In this document: in pieces, positions 25,506-31,657 of the stretch
Layout: each line of letters opens with the position of its first letter
Position numbering within the stretch: the stretch's first letter is position 1
Assembly: GCA_964424205.1 (NCBI GenBank)
Contig: CAYRIF010000004.1
Span: 1 to 31,657, forward strand
Reading direction: 5' to 3'
DNA from: CAYRIF01 sp964424205
GTDB taxonomy: Bacteria > Bacteroidota > Bacteroidia > Cytophagales > Cyclobacteriaceae
Length of the DNA: 31,657 nucleotides
Translations under genes and position numbers: made by a program
The notes under the pieces: model-generated
Databases searched by the model: none
Told to the model about the DNA's origin: nothing
What the model saw: the letters and a program-made list of their open reading frames with translations, nothing else

Positions 25506-26015
25506 ATGAAACGGCAATTAAAATATCTTTTTATATCTGCAATGCTATTAATAGAAGGTTCGGTTATTGGGCTTTTCTTTTTCGATAAACTGTATAGCCC
25601 TGTCGGCCTATTCATTGGAGTTGGCATCTTGTTTGTTGTGATTGCAAATTCCAATATAAATAAAACAAATTCAGCAAGGGTTTTTGGAGGTTATATGCTT
25701 GCCGTAACCCTTGTTTTTGCCTGGAACAACTATGAACCGAATTGGGGAATAGAATCGGTTGTTTTTTTAGACTTAGAATATCCTTTTTTTGTTTTCCGAA
25801 CTATATCAACGATATTTCTTTTCGGGGTTTCTTTCTATTACTTAATGATAAATAGAAAGTTTTCAAGGATACGTAAAACTTATATTTTCAGAGTTGTTAT
25901 TGTAATTTTAGGAGTTTGTCTATTGTTAGAACTTCCTTTATATGATATTCATGGTGATATAGGAGGGAATAGCCATGGACACAGTTTTTGGAAAGGAAGA
26001 GGACATTTGCACTAA
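25506..26015 (+). CDS. Five-helix membrane protein with histidine-rich tail, unknown
   Basis: The predicted protein has 169 residues and about five membrane helices (near 7-27, 31-48, 58-74, 93-115 and 126-146). The C-terminal tail contains five histidines in about twenty residues (IHGD, SHGHS and GHLH), suggesting a metal-binding or pH-sensing tail, though a short tail like this may be incidental. I do not recognise the family. It follows the small YgjV/SemiSWEET-like gene by 9 bases and is 20 bases upstream of the frameshifted nuclease gene. Confidence 0.65.
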   Translation: MKRQLKYLFISAMLLIEGSVIGLFFFDKLYSPVGLFIGVGILFVVIANSNINKTNSARVFGGYMLAVTLVFAWNNYEPNWGIESVVFLDLEYPFFVFRTISTIFLFGVSFYYLMINRKFSRIRKTYIFRVVIVILGVCLLLELPLYDIHGDIGGNSHGHSFWKGRGHLH

Positions 26016-26035
26016 ATTACTTGAAAAATAATGCT

Positions 26036-27063
26036 ATGACAAATAAACTTCAAAATTCAGCTTTCTTTAAGCGGGCAATTGATTTACTTTGCTTAGCCAA
26101 GGAGCAAGTTGTGCGGCAGATTAATTTAACAATGGTTCAGACTTATTTTGAAATAGGTAGAATGATTGTAGAGGAAGAACAGGATGGAAAAAATAGGGCT
26201 GAGTATGGGAAACAGCTTTTAATTGGCTTGTCTAAAGCGCTAACTAAAGAATTTGGAAAGGGATTTTCGATGACCAATATTCAGCAGATGCGTAACTTTT
26301 ACCTGGTTTATCAAAAACAACAGACACTGTCTGCTAATTGTAAGAAGGGAATCCCTGATGCTTTTTCTCATAAATTTGTTTTGAGTTGGTCACACTATTT
26401 GAAGTTAATACGAATTGATGATATTAATGAAAGAAAGTTCTATGAAATTGAAGTAATAAAAAATAATTGGAGTGTAAGAGAATTAGACAGACAATATGAT
26501 GCCGCATTATATTCAAGGCTTGTTTTAAGTCGAGATAAAGAAAAAGTAAAAGAACTTTCAGAAAAGGACTGGTCCTTGAAAAGCCGAAAGACGCAATCAA
26601 AGACCCATATATATTGGAATTTATTGGATTACCAGAAAAGTCTGAATATTCTGAAAATGATTTGGAACAAGGAATCATTAACAAACTAGAGCATTTTTTG
26701 CTAGAACTAGGAACAGGATTCACCTTTGTAGCAAGACAAAAGCGGATATCATTTGACGAAAAACATTTTCGAATAGATCTAGTTTTTTACAATCGAATAT
26801 TAAGGTGTTTTGTTTTGATTGACCTCAAAATTGGAGAATTGAAACACCAAGACCTTGGACAGATGCAGATGTACGTAAACTTTTATGACAGAGAAATCAG
26901 ATTAAATGACGAAAATAAAACCATTGGAATTATTCTTTGTCAAAATAAAAGTGAAGCTGTTGTGGAGTACACCTTGCCAAAAAATAATGAACAAATATTT
27001 GCAAGCAAATACAAGACTATTTTGCCTAGCAAAGAAGAATTGAAGTTGATAATAAGTAAATGA
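26036..27063 (+). pseudogene. YhcG/DUF1016 PDDEXK nuclease gene with a frameshift
   Basis: Two frames together encode one DUF1016 protein of about 342 residues. The first (26036 to about 26565) carries the helical N-terminal domain: TYFEIGRMIVEEEQ, then EYGKQLLIGLS and FSMTNIQQMRNFY. The second (from 26566) continues GLVLEKPKDAIKDPYILEF and the PD-(D/E)XK nuclease core with FRIDLVFYN and FVLIDLKIGEL, whose Asp and D-x-K residues are intact. The join needs a -1 shift within GAAAAGG at 26561-26567, as if one G had been lost. YhcG-type proteins are often linked to mobile DNA or restriction loci, but no such partners are seen here. It may be a real mutation or a sequencing error; the good conservation on both sides favours a recent or artificial lesion. 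Confidence 0.88.
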
Positions 27064-27070
27064 ATTAGGG

Positions 27071-27101
27071 TTGAGCCTACTTGAAGAATTAGATATATTT
27101 C
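27071..27101 (+). promoter_or_regulatory. Candidate promoter of the 27148 membrane protein gene
   Basis: TTG at 27071-27073, a 20-base spacer and TATATTTC at 27094-27101 match the Bacteroidota promoter with one mismatch in the -7 box. It is 46 bases upstream of the ATG at 27148. Confidence 0.35.
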
Positions 27102-27147
27102 TTGTAAAACGTAAGTAGAAAACCGATAAATAATATGAAAACGATTA

Positions 27148-27651
27148 ATGAACTTTTTTAAAAAATTTAAAGACATCCCACAATTTTTTGACAGACATAA
27201 CTTAGTGTTTTACTTTTTTGTGGCAGTACCGCTTGGTTTCTTCGTGTTTATATATTTGAAGAATAAAGCCATCCTTGAAAATAATTTTTTGATTGAAGAT
27301 GGGCTGTACTATTATAAAATGTCATTAATTATCATCGCTTTGGTAGAAATGTTGGTGGCAGAATTTATGTCAAAAGGAATGCTGAAACGAGTGCGCGCAG
27401 ACCTGTCTATGAATGATAAATTAGCGCGTTATTTGATGGCGTCTTTAATTCGCTATGTTGGTTATTTTTCAGCGGCAGTTTTTATGTTGTTAGGGTTGTT
27501 TGTTTTTATGGAAGGCATTTTTGCAGCAACCTATATTGTGGTATTGTTTTTGATTTCGTTGATACGTCCCACCAAGCCACGAATGATTAAATCAGGCATA
27601 TTTTCAAAAGAGGAAATACAGGTGATAGAGAATGATGGCGTGGTGAAGTAA
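27148..27651 (+). CDS. Multi-pass membrane protein, unknown function
   Basis: The predicted protein has 167 residues with four likely membrane helices: near 19-37, 57-75, 97-118 and 120-139. The N-terminus is basic and amphipathic (MNFFKKFKDI), and the polar C-terminus ends in FSKEEIQVIENDGVVK. Between helices 2 and 3 there is a basic loop (KGMLKRVRADLSMNDKLARY). No family is recognised. The gene has its own promoter-like sequence and converges on the ECF operon through the perfect hairpin at 27663-27712. Confidence 0.7.
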   Translation: MNFFKKFKDIPQFFDRHNLVFYFFVAVPLGFFVFIYLKNKAILENNFLIEDGLYYYKMSLIIIALVEMLVAEFMSKGMLKRVRADLSMNDKLARYLMASLIRYVGYFSAAVFMLLGLFVFMEGIFAATYIVVLFLISLIRPTKPRMIKSGIFSKEEIQVIENDGVVK

Positions 27652-27662
27652 AATGACTCCCA

Positions 27663-27712
27663 CAGATAGCACAGATTCTCACTGAATAATCTGCAAGAAT
27701 CTGTGCTATCTG
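27663..27712. terminator. Perfect 17-base inverted repeat between convergent genes
   Basis: Arms 27663-27679 and 27696-27712 are perfect reverse complements (CAGATAGCACAGATTCT and its partner) with a 16-base loop. It occupies most of the 72-base gap between two convergent genes and can fold in both transcripts. It lacks a T-tract. Its CACAGAT-type sequence resembles palindromes that recur in Bacteroidota intergenic regions. Confidence 0.7.
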
Positions 27713-27723
27713 CAGGAGCAAGT

Positions 27724-28920
27724 CTATAATATAAACCCAAAAGTAAAGGCATTTAATTTAGGTCCCTTGCCTGCATTAAATAGTTCATTCAAATCATAGT
27801 TGATGAATAAATCCATTCCCTTGAAGCCTAATTGTCCTCTGATACCGTATCGTAAATCATTCAAGTTGAAATTACCCTTTTCTTTTATTTTATCTTTAGT
27901 GCCATTTTCTTTATATCTAAATTTGGAGTGGCTGCCTAATCTATAGCCTAAATAGCCACCAAACCCTATTCTAAGGCCTTGTTTTTTGTACCTGGAAACG
28001 GATACCCCACCGCCACCTGTTTCGTATTTTTTGACAACTTTTGTACCATGACTAAAATCTAAGACGGGTACTAAACTGAGGTTGATAAAAGAGGCAGTTA
28101 ACTTGCTTTTGATTCCTGTTCTACCAGCAGTTTCCATGAAGCCCACACCATTATCGGTTTTTATCACCTGATTACTAGCATTGTCCATTTTGAAATTATA
28201 CCAACTGAATGTGCCTCCCCATTCGATGAAAAATGGACCTTGCCCTACATGTGTTTTGCGGATGGAGCTTAAACCCACATACCATGAGCCAAAAGGTTTG
28301 ACGCTGTAGGCAGCATCGCCATTTGGAATTTCCCCATTTTGAAGGTAATTGTTGATGCCTATTTCTACATTAAAGGAGTTAGAAGTTTTGGGTGCAGGTT
28401 TGTTTGAAGTCGTTTTAACAATTTTTAAATCTTCATGCTCCAGGTCTTCCAAAGTATCTTCGATATCATCTACATCATCTCCTTCTATTTCAAATTTGTA
28501 ATTGCCTATTCTTATTTTAACCCTGTCTCTTGTTTCATAATTTCCATCATCTCCTTCTATTTCATCATCATCTACTTCATTGCCATCTCTATCTATGTAT
28601 TCTGTCTTTTCAGAGATGACGATTGTGGTGTCATTCAGGTATTTATCCCCGGATTCATCCTCAATAACCAGTACAGTTTTATTGTTTTTTGTCGAGTCAA
28701 TTTGCATGTTGATGTCTTGCAGCATCGCGTTGATATCGTACTGGGTCAATTTGTCAAGTCCTTCCTTGTCTTTGACAAAGATGACAATTCTGGTATTGCC
28801 ATCTAGCTCTATAATGATGGAATCTCTTGGAATATTTTTACTGAAATCTATGGCGCTAGCCGAGATAAATGGGAGCATTAGCAATGCTACGATACTTGTT
28901 ATTTTTGATATATTTTTCAT
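27724..28920 (-). CDS. Outer-membrane barrel protein with acidic linker, ECF operon
   Basis: The predicted protein has 398 residues. A signal peptide (about 1-23) is followed by a short beta-rich domain (about 30-80) with DSIIIELDGNTRIVIFVKD. A highly acidic, low-complexity linker (about 110-165) with repeated D and E follows. A C-terminal porin-like beta-barrel (about 185-398) with alternating aromatic strands ends in NAFTFGFIL. The protein is expected in the outer membrane. It is the third gene of a minus-strand cluster with an ECF sigma factor and a one-pass membrane protein, 69 bases after the latter, and is a likely target or sensor of that regulon. No ligand is known. Confidence 0.82.
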   Translation of the reverse strand: MKNISKITSIVALLMLPFISASAIDFSKNIPRDSIIIELDGNTRIVIFVKDKEGLDKLTQYDINAMLQDINMQIDSTKNNKTVLVIEDESGDKYLNDTTIVISEKTEYIDRDGNEVDDDEIEGDDGNYETRDRVKIRIGNYKFEIEGDDVDDIEDTLEDLEHEDLKIVKTTSNKPAPKTSNSFNVEIGINNYLQNGEIPNGDAAYSVKPFGSWYVGLSSIRKTHVGQGPFFIEWGGTFSWYNFKMDNASNQVIKTDNGVGFMETAGRTGIKSKLTASFINLSLVPVLDFSHGTKVVKKYETGGGGVSVSRYKKQGLRIGFGGYLGYRLGSHSKFRYKENGTKDKIKEKGNFNLNDLRYGIRGQLGFKGMDLFINYDLNELFNAGKGPKLNAFTFGFIL

Positions 28921-28989
28921 GTTTTTTTAAATTTTCTAGGTGTGTAAATTTTACTGACTCATTTGCGCATTAATGCGTTATTGTCACTA

Positions 28990-29802
28990 CTATTTTGGAT
29001 TTGCTTGTTGCTGTTGTTTTTTTGAACGAGCGGTGAATAATTCATCCTTTGCTTCTCTGATACTCGCCAATCCAATATTTTTTGACTTGACTTCTTTTGC
29101 AAAGTTTAGTACCCTCCTCAGAAGTTTATTCTTTTTGTTTTTATTGTCTTTTACACTAGCGATTGCTTCTTTTTCTTCTTTGTCTTTCTTAAAAGTAATC
29201 ACCACTTTAGGACCAAAGTCATATGGTTTCTTTTGTGCTGCTATCGTATTTTCAATCATTGCGACAGCTTTGTCATCCTCAATCTTGTCAATCAATTTCA
29301 TGGTATTTTCCTTTACTAAATTATCTTCTTTTTCTGCCTTGTTATCAGCTATTAATTCCTGCTGTTCTTTTGGTACTGTAAAGTCAATCACATCCTCTTT
29401 TTTAACTTGTTGCTGTACTGCGATTGGCGTTACTTTCTTTTTTATAATTTGTGTTGGAATATCTTTTACAACTTCTTTTTCTGTTTTTGTAATAATCTCT
29501 TTTTCAGCCAATTGAGGCTCTGAATTATTATTAATTTCATCGTCAATGGCTTTTACTTCACTTTCTGTTGCTTTCACACCTTCTGTTGTTGCAACGGTAG
29601 TTTCGCCACCATTAAAATCGTACAATGCAAAGACACTAGTCATCAATAATATCAGTACCGCAGCCACTCGCCAATAAACCATGTAACCGGCTTTCTTTGT
29701 AGCCATTTTCCCCGCTAACTTTGACCAAGCAGCAGCACTTGGTGCTACTTCATGTTGTACCAGTTTATTTCTGAACAGGTTGTCTATTTTTTTATTCTTC
29801 AT
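28990..29802 (-). CDS. One-pass membrane protein in anti-sigma position
   Basis: The predicted protein has 270 residues. A short cytoplasmic N-terminus (about 1-40) with NLFRNKLVQHEVAPSAAAW and then KLAGKM is followed by one membrane helix (about 43-60). A long periplasmic region rich in K, E, D and V follows, ending in a basic helical segment and a glutamine-rich tail. No zinc-binding anti-sigma HxxxCxxC motif is seen. The N-terminal VAPSAAAWSKL pattern resembles short cytosolic segments of Bacteroidota proteins encoded next to ECF sigma factors. Its start overlaps the sigma gene by 11 bases, so a regulatory partnership is likely but inferred. An ATG four codons earlier is possible. Confidence 0.82.
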   Translation of the reverse strand: MKNKKIDNLFRNKLVQHEVAPSAAAWSKLAGKMATKKAGYMVYWRVAAVLILLMTSVFALYDFNGGETTVATTEGVKATESEVKAIDDEINNNSEPQLAEKEIITKTEKEVVKDIPTQIIKKKVTPIAVQQQVKKEDVIDFTVPKEQQELIADNKAEKEDNLVKENTMKLIDKIEDDKAVAMIENTIAAQKKPYDFGPKVVITFKKDKEEKEAIASVKDNKNKKNKLLRRVLNFAKEVKSKNIGLASIREAKDELFTARSKKQQQQANPK

Positions 29803-30376
29803 AATTGATAGCATTATTGTTTAAAATCTTTTCGCTCTCAATGAGCTTGTTTTGTAGCAATGCCCGTGCCCTACTTAATTGCGATTTAGAAGTGTTGACA
29901 TTAATACTTAACTTCTCTGCAATCTCCTTATGCGAAAACCCCTCGATGGCATATAAATTAAAAACTGTTCTGTAACCCGTTGGCAGTTCATTGACCATTT
30001 TCATTAGGTCATCTGCTTCTAGCTTGCTATTCAAGCTGTCATAATTAGGTTCAAAATTCGCAGCTTCAATATCAACTTCTAGGTACATATTTTTGTTTTT
30101 TCTAATGAACGTGAGCGACTCATTGACGATGATTCTTTTCATCCATCCTTCAAAGCTGCCGGCGCCTGTGTATTGTTCTATGTTATTAAATATTTTCATA
30201 AAGCCATTAATCATGGTGTCTTCCGCCTGTGTTGACTCTCCGATGTACCGCTTGCAAATCGAGAACATCAACCCAGAATACTGATCATATAATTCCCTTT
30301 GCGCCTTTGCACTGTTCTTTTTACAGCCAGCGATTAGCTTTTCGAGCGAATTAGATTTATTGATTAGTAGTTTCAT
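29792..30376 (-). CDS. ECF-type RNA polymerase sigma factor
   Basis: The predicted protein has 194 residues from this start. Region 2 spans about 15-90, with LYDQYSGLMFSICKRYIG, then EDTMINGFMKIFNNI and the DNA-binding GSFEGWMKRIIVNESL. Region 4 spans about 130-180, with LPTGYRTVFNLYAIEGFSH and a helix-turn-helix KEIAEKLSINVNTSKSQLSR. There is no region 1 or 3, as in group 4 sigma factors. An upstream ATG at 30424 would add 16 residues; 30376 is chosen because the ECF fold begins shortly after it, but this is not certain. It leads the operon with the anti-sigma-like protein and the barrel, a cell-envelope signalling layout. Confidence 0.95.
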   Translation of the reverse strand: MKLLINKSNSLEKLIAGCKKNSAKAQRELYDQYSGLMFSICKRYIGESTQAEDTMINGFMKIFNNIEQYTGAGSFEGWMKRIIVNESLTFIRKNKNMYLEVDIEAANFEPNYDSLNSKLEADDLMKMVNELPTGYRTVFNLYAIEGFSHKEIAEKLSINVNTSKSQLSRARALLQNKLIESEKILNNNAINYEE

Positions 30377-30517
30377 TTTTCGGTTAACGACCCTAAGATG
30401 CAGCTTTTGTCCGAAGGGTTGCATCGGTATTATAAATTATCCTAAATTAATTAAATAAGTGGGTTTGGATTAAATATTAGGTATTATTTGTTGCATTTTT
30501 TATACCAAAATATAGGT

Positions 30518-30548
30518 CTGTTCGTTTTTATAATTAACCATAGATTTA
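30518..30548 (+). promoter_or_regulatory. Weak candidate promoter of the OmpA lipoprotein gene
   Basis: CTG at 30518-30520, a 20-base spacer and TAGATTTA at 30541-30548 match the Bacteroidota promoter with two mismatches. The ATG at 30568 lies 19 bases downstream. Confidence 0.3.
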
Positions 30549-30567
30549 AACCAAAACGTATAAACCA

Positions 30568-31242
30568 ATGAAGAACTTAAAAAAACTAGTATTATCGATG
30601 ATGATGATGAGCCTTTTAACCGCCTGTGCCAACTGGAGTAAAACAGCAAAAGGAGGAGCGATTGGTGCAACAGCAGGAGGGGCACTCGGTGCAGTAATCG
30701 GAAAAAAAGCAGGAAACACTGCGCTAGGGGCAGTGATTGGAGCAGCTGTTGGCGGTACAGCAGGGGCATTGATTGGAAAACGCATGGACAAGCAAGCGAA
30801 GGAAATGCAAGACGACCTCAAAAACGCAAAAATTGAAAGAGTGGGAGAGGGCATCATTGTTACATTCGATTCAGGTATTTTGTTTGATTACGACAAAGCA
30901 AACTTGCAGCCTGCTGCTACACAAAATCTAAATGAACTAGCAGCCACACTCAAAAAATATGATGATACTGATTTGCTGGTAGTTGGTCATACCGATAGCA
31001 AAGGAACGGACACCTACAACGACGCTTTATCAGAGAGAAGGGCTGCAGCCGTCACTAACTATATGGAAACAATTGGCATTGCCGCTGCGAGGGTAAAAAT
31101 GGAGGGAAAAGGAGAAGCAGAGCCCATAGCCGACAATGATACAGATCAGGGAAGAAGCCAAAATAGAAGAGTAGAAGTAGCCATTTATGCCAATAAGAAA
31201 ATGCAAAGAGCTGCTAAACGTGGCGATTTGGAGGTGAATTAG
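30568..31242 (+). CDS. OmpA-family lipoprotein with glycine zipper
   Basis: The predicted protein has 224 residues. A lipoprotein signal ends in LTAC with C20. A glycine-zipper segment (about 28-72), rich in G and A, is followed by a short helix and the OmpA C-terminal peptidoglycan-binding domain (about 95-208). The domain shows FDSGILFDYDKANL, then VVGHTDSKGTD, LSERRAAAV and GRSQNRRVEV, including the D and R residues that grip diaminopimelate. It resembles E. coli YiaD in architecture and should tie the outer membrane to peptidoglycan. The gene is divergent from the ECF operon, so it could be part of its regulon, which is speculative. Confidence 0.93.
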   Translation: MKNLKKLVLSMMMMSLLTACANWSKTAKGGAIGATAGGALGAVIGKKAGNTALGAVIGAAVGGTAGALIGKRMDKQAKEMQDDLKNAKIERVGEGIIVTFDSGILFDYDKANLQPAATQNLNELAATLKKYDDTDLLVVGHTDSKGTDTYNDALSERRAAAVTNYMETIGIAAARVKMEGKGEAEPIADNDTDQGRSQNRRVEVAIYANKKMQRAAKRGDLEVN

Positions 31243-31263
31243 AATTTATATCAGCCTAAGTAT

Positions 31264-31310
31264 AAAGATTCCTTCCTTTGAATTCCGATAGTCATCGGAA
31301 GGAATCTTTT
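31264..31310 (+). terminator. Strong terminator after the OmpA lipoprotein gene
   Basis: AAAGATTCCTTCC (31264-31276) and GGAAGGAATCTTT (31297-31309) form a perfect 13-pair stem, followed by a short T run. The loop contains CCGATAGTCATCGG, which can form an alternative inner hairpin (31285-31298). A related ATTCCGATAGCCATCG occurs at 112-127. Confidence 0.8.
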
Positions 31311-31338
31311 GCCAAGATTCCGGTAGATAAAAAATACT

Positions 31339-31510
31339 CACTGGTCGTAGGCTAAGCTTTTTCAGCGATCCTACGACCTATCATAGCTAGCGCATCCTAA
31401 TCATTTTGGAAAAATTCTAAGCACAATCTAAGATTATAAAACCTCAGTATTATCGACTCTTAATTAAAAGAATGGTCGTAGGATCGCTATCACTTAACTT
31501 ACGACCAGTG
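31339..31510. repeat. Nested inverted repeats
   Basis: CACTGGTCGTA at 31339-31349 is the exact reverse complement of 31500-31510. GCGATCCTACGACC at 31365-31378 is the exact reverse complement of 31474-31487. Within each half, GGTCGTA arms also face their complement (31343-31351 with 31370-31378; 31474-31480 with 31500-31506). The roughly 95-base centre is A/T rich and has no gene. Confidence 0.8.
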
Positions 31511-31604
31511 GGTTTGCTGTTTTAGCCATTGTTGAACGAAAACTTAGTTGTTTTGCCATTCGTTATTTTTTTCACTCTGCAAGGCGTTAGCAAAAGATAT
31601 ACTT

Positions 31605-31657
31605 AGGGTCTGCTGAAAAAGTCCCAAGTGCGTCAGCTACGAGTAGACAAAGCGAAG
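31605..31657. repeat. Dispersed 53-base repeat, copy B (inverted)
   Basis: This is the inverted counterpart of 1503-1555, 46 of 53 positions identical. It runs to the window edge, so its true right boundary is unknown. Confidence 0.75.

Noticed and set aside
26561..26567. Programmed -1 frameshift in the DUF1016 gene
   Set aside because: GAAAAGG is not a full slippery heptamer, no strong downstream stem is obvious, and this family is not known to use recoding. A lost base is simpler.
28435..28930. Open frames on the plus strand opposite the barrel gene
   Set aside because: They mirror the low-complexity acidic linker and signal peptide of the real gene and have no recognisable features.

Overview
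The window comes from a low-GC Bacteroidota genome. The evidence is the gene content (DUF5916/CBM9 outer-membrane protein, DUF6702, HupE/UreJ_2, many small outer-membrane barrels and lipoproteins, YcsF-type oxoprolinase cluster), the near absence of Shine-Dalgarno sites, and several candidate promoters of the Bacteroidota type (TAnnTTTG at -7, sometimes with TTG about 20 bases upstream). I cannot name a genus. A run of exactly 100 N (19359-19458) shows that this is a scaffolded draft or metagenome assembly. No rRNA, tRNA, CRISPR array, phage or transposase gene was seen.

Layout. 1-657 is non-coding and rich in small palindromes and repeats. 658-1410 is a short-chain dehydrogenase. 1555-3592 (minus) is an envelope operon: LemA lipoprotein, soluble TPM protein, membrane YgcG-type TPM protein and, after a longer gap, a 61-residue hydrophobic protein. 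3833-6487 is a DUF5916 outer-membrane protein, followed by a small barrel (minus), a DinB-fold protein (plus) and an unknown lipoprotein (plus). 9487-15366 (minus) holds three histidine kinases in a row: a membrane kinase, a receiver-kinase hybrid and a TPR-GAF kinase. No DNA-binding output regulator lies beside them. 15779-19293 holds DUF6702 divergent from HupE/UreJ and an M1 aminopeptidase-like protein, which I read as a possible metal-handling envelope set. The gap then cuts the C-terminus of a cystathionine gamma-synthase-type enzyme. Next is a lipoprotein that may be a divergent LemA relative.

21585-25141 (minus) is a tightly overlapped 5-oxoprolinase operon: an NRAMP-fold transporter, then pxpA, pxpB and pxpC. 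The transporter lacks the classical metal-binding residues, so it may carry a different substrate, possibly 5-oxoproline. 25239-27651 (plus) holds a YgjV/SemiSWEET-like protein, an unknown membrane protein with a histidine-rich tail, a frameshifted YhcG/DUF1016 PDDEXK nuclease gene and another unknown membrane protein. 27724-30376 (minus) is an ECF sigma operon: sigma factor, a one-pass membrane protein in the anti-sigma position and an outer-membrane barrel with an acidic linker. 30568-31242 is an OmpA-type lipoprotein ending in a strong terminator. The last 300 bases hold nested inverted repeats and an inverted copy of a repeat also present at 1503-1555.

Most of the window is ordinary Bacteroidota chromosome. 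The parts most deserving a second look are the NRAMP-like protein of the oxoprolinase operon, the DUF6702/HupE/M1 set, the three-kinase cluster with its internal receiver, and the ECF/anti-sigma/barrel operon.
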